DNA of 64,000 nt from NCBI RefSeq assembly GCF_020687825.1, contig NZ_JAJEWP010000002.1, positions 62,001 through 126,000 of the forward strand, in the 5' to 3' direction. The DNA comes from Fluctibacter halophilus (GTDB lineage: Bacteria; Pseudomonadota; Gammaproteobacteria; Enterobacterales; Alteromonadaceae). A model generated the notes under the pieces. It had not been told where the DNA came from. It did not search any database and saw only the letters and a list, made by a program, of their open reading frames with translations. Shown piece after piece: positions 18,339 to 25,281 of the stretch (positions are counted from its first letter, which is position 1; every line of letters begins with the position of its first letter). Made by a program: the position numbers and the translations under genes.

Positions 18339-18758
18339 TCAATTGATCGATATCGCTTTAACATCACCGGTAACATCGGCAGCGTCTACATACCCAACCG
18401 CCGAGGCATCAGCGGCCACGGCTGCAATGACTGCGGCAGGTGAATCCATCTCTTTGGGGGGCACGCCTTTGCCGGTAAACACCAGTTTCGACCAGTAGGC
18501 AGCAACCTGGTTGGAGCTGCGACCGATCACTTCTGTGTCAAAGCTCTCCCGCAACGGATGGCCGTTGGTTAAGTTGATGGGAGTGGCGGCTGAACCATCG
18601 GAAAATTTCTTTTCCTTTCCTAGGAACAGACGCTGGACCTGAGTTTGGGAAAGATCAGCACCGTTGCTGGGATGAACAACCATTACAATTTCAGCCAGAA
18701 CGGTCTGACTGAAAAGCAACAGCGAACCGGCAACTGCGCCAGTAAGGTAGTGCTTCAT
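18339..18758 (-). CDS. Small PstS-like phosphate-binding-domain protein
   Basis: This is a 139-residue exported protein (signal MKHYLTGAVAGSLLLFSQTVLAE). The mature part matches a single-lobe PstS-like fold: LSQTQVQRLFLGKEKKFSDG, INLTNGHPLRESFDTEVIG, YWSKLVFTGKGVPPKEMDS and VGYVDAADV, the phosphate/PBP_like_2 family pattern. It is much shorter than transport-type PstS (about 320) and no pst permease or ATPase is nearby. It is the first gene of a pair with the porin downstream. No Pho box was found upstream. A role in feeding or sensing an anion at the porin is inference. Confidence 0.75.
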   Translation of the reverse strand: MKHYLTGAVAGSLLLFSQTVLAEIVMVVHPSNGADLSQTQVQRLFLGKEKKFSDGSAATPINLTNGHPLRESFDTEVIGRSSNQVAAYWSKLVFTGKGVPPKEMDSPAAVIAAVAADASAVGYVDAADVTGDVKAISIN

Positions 18759-18976
18759 GTTTAATACCTTGTGTGCCTGTTAGTGTGTTTGACACGGTAT
18801 CGCACCGTGCCATCAGAACATCGTGCGTTCAATTCAACGGGAGGGTCACAAATCGCGACACCAAAACGCCCGTTTAGGATCCCCTAGATGGTGCTATGTG
18901 TCTAGATTTCAAGGGAATACCTATGTATCTAAAGCTAGATGGTTTTTTGTATTTCGGCGAGTTTTTTTCACGACTT

Positions 18977-19014
18977 CAGGCGCAAAAGTGACCTTGATCA
19001 ATCTTTTGCGCCTG
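18977..19014. repeat. 12-bp perfect inverted repeat after btuB
   Basis: CAGGCGCAAAAG (18977-18988) and CTTTTGCGCCTG (19003-19014) are perfectly complementary around a 14-base loop, just past the btuB stop codon. Neither strand has a T run directly after the stem, so it is at best an atypical terminator. It may instead stabilise the mRNA 3' end or be a protein site. The 265-bp gap around it otherwise shows nothing gene-like. Confidence 0.5.
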
Positions 19015-19023
19015 TGACATCCA

Positions 19024-20967
19024 TCAGAAGCGGTAGCGGCCACCGACGCTGATATTGCGGTGCTGCCCCTGATACCCGGCCACGTCCTGGTAATCTTTAT
19101 CCAGCAGGTTGGTCGCTTTCACATACCATTGCAGTTGTGCGGTTTGATCATAGGACAGTGTGGTATTGAGCAGGCCGTAACCGCCCAAGGTGACCTCACT
19201 GAAGGTGTTGAAGTCAGTGTCCTGTTGAGGTCCCTGATAGCTTAGCCGGGTGTACCAGGTGCCTTTGTCATCCCACAGCGGCACAGTAACGGAAAGTGCC
19301 GCCGTGCGTTTGGCGCGTCGTGGCTCAACTTGCCAGCCATCCATACCCAGCGGTTGCTCGGCATCGGTGTAGGCAAATTCTGCCGACCAGAAGACGTCAG
19401 CCCATTCACCGCTGAGTGCCAGTTCGATGCCCTTGCGGCGGCTATTGTCTGACTGATTTATCGCGCTGGATGTTGTGTAGTCACTGCTGTAAACGGTCTG
19501 AATTTCATCTTCCAGCTTAGTGTCGTAGAGGCTCATCTGCGCGCTGAGATGTTGACTGATATCCCAGTTCAGGCCAATTTCAGTGCTGTCTGCACGTTCC
19601 GGTTGCAAGTCAGGGTTACCAATAAAATTGGCCGGTGTGTAACCAAATAGCTCTGTGAAAGTAGGGTTCTTTATCGCCCGGGATTGGCTGACATAGATCC
19701 GTAATCGGGGCATGATTTGCCAGCTCACACCCAGCCGGTAGCTGTTACCATTGTCAAAGACGGAGTTGCTGTCATGTCGGGCACTCAGTGTCGTGCTCCA
19801 CTGGGGCGCAAAACGCCATAAGCCGTCAATCAATACGCTGTTGGTGTGCTGGCGTTGTTGTTGGTTGGGATCACCAAAAAAGCTGGCTGGCGCTTGCTGT
19901 TCAAAGTCCTGAGCCAGGTGTTCCACAGCGCCGGTCAGGCGGGAGCCTTCGGCGAACTGGGCAGTGGTTTGTGCAAACCAGCGTGTAGCGCGGCTGTCGG
20001 TGGTGTTGCTGAAGGCGGTTGAAGCATAGGCGCGATTGCGTTGGTCGTTGATGCTGACGCCCCATTGACTGTACCAGTCGGCAGTGTGGTTCTGGCGCAG
20101 CACCAGCCGGCCGGTGAGTTTCTCCAGATGATTGCTGTTGTCTGCATCAGCGGGCACATAATTGTCAAACTCATTGCGTCCCGTGCTGTAATGCCACTGG
20201 CTGTTCAGTGTCCAGTTGGGGGACAACAACCATTGTCCGCCTGCTGATAGGCCAAACAGGCGATAACCGTCCTTTTCGTTACCGGTCAGGGCGATGTTCT
20301 GCCCGTCGGTTTGGCGGTAAAACGCACTCAGACTGATAGCGCTATCTTCAAAACGCTGTTGATAGCTGCCTTCCAGTCGCTGGCTGTTAGATTCACCGGC
20401 TTCCAATCTAACAGTGGAAGGGCCTTCTGAGGGCAGACCAGCTTGGGTTACGATATTGATAACACCACCGACTGCGCCGCTGCCCCACAACGCACTTTGA
20501 GGCCCTTTGAGGATTTCTACCCGTTGGACCTGGGACAAATTGATGTGGGCAAAGTCGACGATGTCTGCCTGTCCGGCGTCATTGACCGGAACGCCATCAA
20601 TCATGACCACCACATGGTTTGATTCATTACCGCGCATGCGCAATTCGTTCAATGCTCCGGGGCCGCCGGATTGACTAAAACTCAGTCCTGCGACACCGCG
20701 CAGTAAATCAGCCATGTCAGTGGCTTGGGACGCACTGATGAGTTGCTGGTCGATAATGCTGACGCTGGCGGCCAGATCTTGCTGATTGATTGGACTACGA
20801 GCGCCAGTAATGACGATGGTTTCTACCGCATCGGTGCCTTGCGAGTCTGAAGGTTGGGATTGTGCAGTGGCACTGGTTGTCGTGTGAATGGCGATCAGTG
20901 AGGCCGCCAACGTGAAAAATTTGGATGTCATGAGGTTACTCTGCTGCTGCGCTCCACCCGAGCGCAT
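19024..20967 (-). CDS. btuB: Vitamin B12 TonB-dependent outer membrane receptor BtuB
   Basis: This 647-residue receptor imports cobalamin across the outer membrane with TonB energy. A signal segment ends TTSATAQS. A TonB box ETIVITGARSP follows, then the plug (AASVSIIDQQLI to GGVINIVTQ, with MRGNESNHVVVMIDGVPVND and VQRVEILKGPQSALWGSGAVGG). The 22-strand barrel ends in a C-terminal aromatic, ISVGGRYRF. The ATG at 20967 is chosen because the AGGGAAC ribosome site at 20976-20982 and the riboswitch hairpin act on it. A start at 20931 would give a more usual signal length but lacks a ribosome site. The upstream cobalamin riboswitch gives the substrate. Confidence 0.95.
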   Translation of the reverse strand: MRSGGAQQQSNLMTSKFFTLAASLIAIHTTTSATAQSQPSDSQGTDAVETIVITGARSPINQQDLAASVSIIDQQLISASQATDMADLLRGVAGLSFSQSGGPGALNELRMRGNESNHVVVMIDGVPVNDAGQADIVDFAHINLSQVQRVEILKGPQSALWGSGAVGGVINIVTQAGLPSEGPSTVRLEAGESNSQRLEGSYQQRFEDSAISLSAFYRQTDGQNIALTGNEKDGYRLFGLSAGGQWLLSPNWTLNSQWHYSTGRNEFDNYVPADADNSNHLEKLTGRLVLRQNHTADWYSQWGVSINDQRNRAYASTAFSNTTDSRATRWFAQTTAQFAEGSRLTGAVEHLAQDFEQQAPASFFGDPNQQQRQHTNSVLIDGLWRFAPQWSTTLSARHDSNSVFDNGNSYRLGVSWQIMPRLRIYVSQSRAIKNPTFTELFGYTPANFIGNPDLQPERADSTEIGLNWDISQHLSAQMSLYDTKLEDEIQTVYSSDYTTSSAINQSDNSRRKGIELALSGEWADVFWSAEFAYTDAEQPLGMDGWQVEPRRAKRTAALSVTVPLWDDKGTWYTRLSYQGPQQDTDFNTFSEVTLGGYGLLNTTLSYDQTAQLQWYVKATNLLDKDYQDVAGYQGQHRNISVGGRYRF

Positions 20968-20975
20968 TAGTATTT

Positions 20976-21200
20976 GTTCCCTGTTAATAAAGGAACCCGT
21001 ACATGGCCGGTCTCCGGGCTTGAGTGTGCATTCGATGCAGGATTTTGCGCCTTCCCGGATACGCCAGCGTATCCAGTGGCTGTGTTCAACACAGCAAAAC
21101 CTTGTTCACTCTTACCGTTGCGGGGGCAGCGCCAGACTGGCAGCCGTTGTGCGTCACTGGCTTCCCGATTATCCACCTGCAAAACAGGTGGCACCACGAT
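20976..21200 (-). ncRNA. Cobalamin (adenosylcobalamin) riboswitch of btuB
   Basis: The minus-strand leader carries the B12-box AAGCCCGGAGACCGGCC (21005-21021), the core CTGCCCCCGCAACGGTAAG (21111-21129), GCCACTGGATACGC and GGGAAGGC, all in the expected order. After the B12 box, GGTTCC (20992-20997) can pair with the GGAAC of the ribosome site (20976-20980). That hairpin would hide the AGGGAAC Shine-Dalgarno when the vitamin is bound. Regulation is therefore most likely at translation initiation. No terminator T run is present. Confidence 0.95.
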
Positions 21201-21206
21201 GATGGC

Positions 21207-21237
21207 ATTATATATGGAATTGTTATTAAAAAAACAA
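21207..21237 (-). promoter_or_regulatory. Likely sigma-70 promoter of the btuB leader
   Basis: On the minus strand a perfect TATAAT (21207-21212) lies about 7 bp before the inferred riboswitch 5' end. A weak TTGTTT (21232-21237) lies 19 bp upstream of it. The -10 is convincing and the -35 is not. Confidence 0.55.
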
Positions 21238-21260
21238 AAAAATGCAGATGAAGGAATAAA

Positions 21261-22229
21261 TCAGAAGCGCGTTAGCGGCGCTTCCTGTAGGGCGGAAAGT
21301 TGTTCTTTCAACGCCAGGATTTGTTCTTCCCAGTAACGTGGAGTGTCAAACCAGGGAAAGGCTCTCGGGAAGGCGGCATCTTCCCAGCGCCGGGCCAGCC
21401 AGGCCATGTAGTGCACCATGCGCATGGCGCGAAGGGGCTCAATCAAGCTGAGTTGGTTGTTGGGAAAGGCTCTGAACTCTTCGTACGCTTCGGCCAGACA
21501 GTCCAGTTGGATCATTTGTTGTTGGCGATCACCACTGAGCATCATCCAGATATCCTGGATTGCAGGCCCCATTCGGCAATCATCCAAATCCACAAAGCTG
21601 GGACCGTCGCGCCACAAGATGTTACTGGCATGGCAGTCACCGTGCAGACGAATATAGGGTTGTTCCGTGTATTGTTCGGTAGTGCGTTCGATGACCTGAT
21701 CCAACACGGTAAAAAACGCTGTGTGCAAGCTTTCAGGTAACTGCGGACACTGGGACAGAGTGAGACGGGATTGGACCAGGTATTCCTCGGTTGACATCGA
21801 GGGGCGATGCACAAATTCAGCGCTGGCGCTTATCTGGTGCAAGCGACCGATAAATCGGCCCATCCATTCCAGTTGCTCGAAATTGTCGGTTTCAAATTGA
21901 CGCCCGCCTACTGATGGGTACAGGGCATAGTAAAAACCCTCATAGTGATGCAGGGTGCGCTCATTCAGGCGAAGTGGTGCCACCACCGGCACTTCATGCT
22001 CAGCCAGTTCTTCGGCAAAAGCATGCTCTTCGAGCAATTGCTGCTGTGTCCAGCGTCCGGGACGGTAAAACTTAACCACCATGCGGCCATGCTGTTCGGT
22101 AACAAACTGATAGACCCGGTTTTCATAACTGTTGAGGGCCAGCAGGCCACTGTTGACCTGCACACCGGTCGCTTCGATGGCATCCAGCAGCATGTCCGGA
22201 TGCAGGGCTGAAAATTGAAAGTCAGTCAT
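21261..22229 (-). CDS. srkA: Stress-response Ser/Thr kinase SrkA (YihE/RdoA)
   Basis: This 322-residue aminoglycoside-phosphotransferase-fold protein kinase protects cells under envelope and oxidative stress in E. coli. Seen are GLLALNSYENRVYQF (nucleotide loop), MVVKFYRPGRW (catalytic Lys), the Brenner motif IRLHGDCHASNILW and the metal-binding SFVDLDDCRMGPAIQD. Length matches E. coli YihE (328). Its ATG overlaps the stop of ccoG (TGATG), indicating translational coupling. The link to ccoG rather than dsbA is a local variant. Confidence 0.93.
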   Translation of the reverse strand: MTDFQFSALHPDMLLDAIEATGVQVNSGLLALNSYENRVYQFVTEQHGRMVVKFYRPGRWTQQQLLEEHAFAEELAEHEVPVVAPLRLNERTLHHYEGFYYALYPSVGGRQFETDNFEQLEWMGRFIGRLHQISASAEFVHRPSMSTEEYLVQSRLTLSQCPQLPESLHTAFFTVLDQVIERTTEQYTEQPYIRLHGDCHASNILWRDGPSFVDLDDCRMGPAIQDIWMMLSGDRQQQMIQLDCLAEAYEEFRAFPNNQLSLIEPLRAMRMVHYMAWLARRWEDAAFPRAFPWFDTPRYWEEQILALKEQLSALQEAPLTRF

Positions 22230-23662
22230 CAGCGATAAATGAACTTGCTGGGTTCAATGCTTTCAACAACCTCGTCGGTACCGTCGATACTGTGCACATG
22301 GAATTGTATTGTGGTGATTTTCTCGGTCAACACTTCAGGATCCACGGTGACCGACAGCGGTTGTGTGAACACCTCTCCACCGTCTACGGACACCTGCAAG
22401 GTGCCAATCAGTCGCACATATTCAATCCCCAGCACGTCAATCTGATAGGTAGCCGGTTTTTGTGATTTATTCAGTATTTTCAACGAGTAAACGTTTTCCA
22501 CCAAACCGTCTCCGGTTTCACGGTAGAGGGCGTTACGGTCGCGGATGATGTCCACTTCCAGGGGCACACGGTGGGCAATTTCATACACCAGCAGACTGAC
22601 CATGATGGTCAACACAACGGCATAGCCCGCCAGCTTAGGGCGGAAAATATGCGTTGTCCCGCCGGCCAGCTGATGTTCCGAGGTAAAGCTGATCAAGCCC
22701 TTGGGATAGTCCATTTTTTCCATTACACCATTGCAGGCATCCACACAGGCCCCGCAATTGATGCACTCGTATTGTAATCCGTTGCGGATATCGATACCGG
22801 TCGGACACACCTGAACACACAGGTTACAATCGATGCAGTCTCCCAGCCCGTTGGCCTGGTTCTGTTCCCGGGTTGTCTTACGGGAACGTGGACCCCGTTG
22901 TTCGCCACGACGGGGGTCGTAGGCCACCGTAAAGGTGTCTTTGTCAAACATGGCCGATTGGAAGCGGGCATAAGGGCACATGTGGGTGCACATGATTTCA
23001 CGCATCCAGCCGGCGTTACCGTATGTACACACGGTGAAAAAGAACACCGAGAACATTGCCCAGAAGCTGGCTTGCCAGGTGAAGAATTCAATGAACAAAC
23101 GGTCAATGGGGGTAAAGTAGCCTACAAACGTCAATGCGGTGAGTAGCGCCACGGCTACCCAGGCAGTGTGCTTGAGGGATTTGCGCCACAACTTGTCAAA
23201 GTCCATCGGCCGTTGATCAAGCTTCATACGTTTGTTTCTGGCCCCTTCAATTTTTTCTTCAAACCAGATGTAGATAAAGGTCCAGGTGGTTTGCGGGCAC
23301 ATAAAACCGCACCACACCCGGCCGGCGAAGGTGGTGATAAAAAACAGTGCAAAGGCGGCAATGATAAAAATCCACGCCAACAGGGTCAGATCCTGGGGCC
23401 ACAATGTCAGACCAAAGATGGAGAATCGCTGGGCGCCAATGTCGAGCAAAATGGCCTGATGTCCCTCGTACCGTAGCCACGGAAGCAACAGAAATAAGCC
23501 GAGAAAAATGAGTCCAAAGCTACGACGGATAGTTTCCATGGTACCTTCCACCGCTCGCACATAGATCCGGCTGCGTGGGGTGTAGGCATTTTCATGTTGA
23601 GAAGGGTCGGGCCGGTGAACTTTGACAGGGGTAACGTTTTTGACAGGAATGCGTTCACTCAT
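22229..23662 (-). CDS. ccoG: Cytochrome c oxidase accessory protein CcoG
   Basis: This is a 477-residue polyferredoxin of the FixG/RdxA/CcoG family in the inner membrane. Helices lie near residues 45-60, 85-115, 160-185 and 190-215, with an NapH-like FAGRVWCGFMCPQTTWTF and MCTHMCPYARFQ. Two 4Fe-4S motifs follow (CIDCNLCVQVCP and CINCGACVDACN), then a late helix and a C-terminal Ig-like periplasmic domain (FixG_C). CcoG takes part in copper delivery and assembly of cbb3 oxidase. No ccoNOP or fixI genes are in the window. An FNR box was looked for upstream and not found. Confidence 0.95.
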   Translation of the reverse strand: MSERIPVKNVTPVKVHRPDPSQHENAYTPRSRIYVRAVEGTMETIRRSFGLIFLGLFLLLPWLRYEGHQAILLDIGAQRFSIFGLTLWPQDLTLLAWIFIIAAFALFFITTFAGRVWCGFMCPQTTWTFIYIWFEEKIEGARNKRMKLDQRPMDFDKLWRKSLKHTAWVAVALLTALTFVGYFTPIDRLFIEFFTWQASFWAMFSVFFFTVCTYGNAGWMREIMCTHMCPYARFQSAMFDKDTFTVAYDPRRGEQRGPRSRKTTREQNQANGLGDCIDCNLCVQVCPTGIDIRNGLQYECINCGACVDACNGVMEKMDYPKGLISFTSEHQLAGGTTHIFRPKLAGYAVVLTIMVSLLVYEIAHRVPLEVDIIRDRNALYRETGDGLVENVYSLKILNKSQKPATYQIDVLGIEYVRLIGTLQVSVDGGEVFTQPLSVTVDPEVLTEKITTIQFHVHSIDGTDEVVESIEPSKFIYR

Positions 23663-23876
23663 TCAGGGTATCCTTTGATCATTGGGCCATCTCCAATGTG
23701 CCCGGAGTATAACAGTTTGATGGTTGGATTGTTGCAGTTTCTGTTTGCTGGCGGCTTAATCTGGATCAAAGATATGAAAACGTACACGCGATTATCATTG
23801 CCCATATGCTTGAAGTGTTTTTTTTTTGCACAAAATCACCTAGTCTTACCCTCCACCATAGGTAAGTTGTAAAGTT

Positions 23877-24236
23877 ATGATACGTTCATTGATCATTATT
23901 TTGGAAATTGCAGTGTTAGTGACGCTGCTGCGCACGTCCTTCGTGCAGTATTTCCTGTCCGATATACAGGTTTCGTTGTCCGACTGGATGACGGAGGTGT
24001 CTCTGATCGCCGAACGACAGGAGCTGGACGCGTTGCGTGATGCAATTGCGCCGGTTACGACCCATATGCGGGATTATCAGAAAGCCTATATGGAAGACAT
24101 CACGTCCCGTAAAGTTAAAGTGCAAAACTTTCATCACTTGTATTGCGAGAAAGGCGATAAAAACCCTTATGTTTATGGCGCTTCCTTGTCACAAATCTGC
24201 AGCGCCATTCGACAATCCCATCTGCTCGCCAGCTGA
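23877..24236 (+). CDS. Small hypothetical protein with N-terminal TM helix
   Basis: I do not recognise this 119-residue protein. It starts with a hydrophobic segment (MIRSLIIILEIAVLVTLLRTS) that may be an uncleaved anchor. A mainly helical stretch follows (WMTEVSLIAERQELDALRDAIAP, VTTHMRDYQKAYMEDIT), and then two cysteines (YCEKG and SQICSAIRQ). ATG at 23877 is preceded by GTAAGTTGTAAAGTT, a weak ribosome site. It is divergent from ccoG and upstream of the DUF3016 gene. Coding status rests on length, start position and lack of any better frame. Confidence 0.5.
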   Translation: MIRSLIIILEIAVLVTLLRTSFVQYFLSDIQVSLSDWMTEVSLIAERQELDALRDAIAPVTTHMRDYQKAYMEDITSRKVKVQNFHHLYCEKGDKNPYVYGASLSQICSAIRQSHLLAS

Positions 24237-24358
24237 TCCTTCGGTTGGCGGCAGGTCGCCAACCAGTTGGATTTAACCCAAGGTTCCGTTACAGTTCAGT
24301 CAGTATTCAGTTGACCGGTCTATAGTTTTACAGTATCGGTCAAGAAGAGGACGTGGTA

Positions 24359-24886
24359 ATGAACCTTAAATCCAATATGGTCATAACAACCATTTGTGCG
24401 CTGTTGCTGGGAATCTCATCCACCGCGCAGGCCGCAGGCACGGTCAACGTGGAATGGCAAGAGCCTTCCGACTATCGCGACATTAAGCCCACCAATGAAT
24501 CCCGCAAAAGGTTTCAGGAGCGTGTGCTCGGCGAGTTGGAATCATACCTGGTTACGCTGGGTGAAGAACTGCCTGACGGGCAGGTGCTGAGCATGGTCGT
24601 GACTGATCTCGATCTGGCCGGTGAAGTGTGGCCAGCCTCGTTTGTCGGTATGACCGGTGGTCAGGACGTGCGCATCGTCAAAGAGCTCTACATTCCGCGC
24701 ATCAGCTTCAGTTATACCCTCAAAGACGCAGAGGGTAACGTGCTCAAAGAAGGTGAAGAAAAGCTTAAAGACATGGGCTTTCAAACCCACACTCCGTCAC
24801 GACGGATGGACAACGACGCGTTTAAATATGAAAAACACATGCTCAAAGATTGGTTTACCAAATCGTTGATGGCCACAGAGCAATAA
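24359..24886 (+). CDS. DUF3016 family exported protein
   Basis: This is a 175-residue protein with signal peptide (MNLKSNMVITTICALLLGISSTAQAA). The mature domain matches DUF3016: VNVEWQEPSDYRDIKPTNES, VTDLDLAGEV, DVRIVKELYIPRISFSYTL and a C-terminal YEKHMLKDWF. Family function is unknown; members are exported proteins of marine gammaproteobacteria. ATG 24359 is preferred over the GTG two codons upstream, which would sit only 3 bp from the GAGG site. TTGACCG (24311) and CGGTCAA (24337) form a loose inverted repeat upstream. Confidence 0.8.
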   Translation: MNLKSNMVITTICALLLGISSTAQAAGTVNVEWQEPSDYRDIKPTNESRKRFQERVLGELESYLVTLGEELPDGQVLSMVVTDLDLAGEVWPASFVGMTGGQDVRIVKELYIPRISFSYTLKDAEGNVLKEGEEKLKDMGFQTHTPSRRMDNDAFKYEKHMLKDWFTKSLMATEQ

Positions 24887-24892
24887 TGCTTT

Positions 24893-24919
24893 CCCGGCAG
24901 ATTTGAGTCTGCCGGGTTT
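24893..24919 (+). terminator. Hairpin after the DUF3016 gene
   Basis: CCCGGCAGA and TCTGCCGGG form a 9-bp stem with a TTTGAG loop. Only TTT follows, so it is a moderate terminator. The rest of the 395-bp gap up to the next gene holds the Pho box and otherwise nothing gene-like. Confidence 0.65.
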
Positions 24920-25180
24920 CCTTCCCGGTAAAATGCTATCCCGCCCAATTAATTAACCAAGGGTTTCTGCCGCCTGTCCAGGTGACAGTAATTTGGCGTT
25001 TTTTTGCGCACTGAAATCTGCCTTGATTACGGGATAAAAATGCATATGAAACAAAGGTTTCACATCGTTATAGGTGAAATAATATACTGACTATTCAGTC
25101 AAAAAATTGACAGTTATCGTTGAATTATTAGCCGTATTCTGCGACTATTCCCGCCGGAAAACGCCGCTTGAATTACCCTA

Positions 25181-25214
25181 CTGTCATACTTGTGTCACAG
25201 TCCGAATTTATCCT
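25181..25214 (+). promoter_or_regulatory. Pho box and promoter of the multidomain nuclease gene
   Basis: CTGTCATACTTGTGTCAC (25181-25198) is two PhoB half sites, CTGTCAT and GTGTCAC, separated by four bases, the exact 11-bp period of a Pho box. TATCCT (4 of 6 to TATAAT) begins 10 bp after it, the same geometry as at phoB in this window. The translation start is about 70 bp further on. PhoB control is inferred from sequence. Confidence 0.72.
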
Positions 25215-25281
25215 CGCGGTCCCAAAAAAATATAAAAAATAACACCACGAAAGTGGGTCACGACTCATGTTAGGAGAGGTT

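Noticed and set aside
18759-18960. Pho box upstream of the PstS-like/porin pair
   Set aside because: Only scattered GTGTC-like half sites in the wrong spacing; no second half site at 11 bp.
18823-19017. 64-codon open frame between the PstS-like gene and btuB
   Set aside because: No ribosome site, no recognisable features, and it runs through the inverted repeat.
23663-23876. Search for an FNR box upstream of ccoG
   Set aside because: TTGATCATTGG was noted, but it does not form TTGAT-N4-ATCAA.
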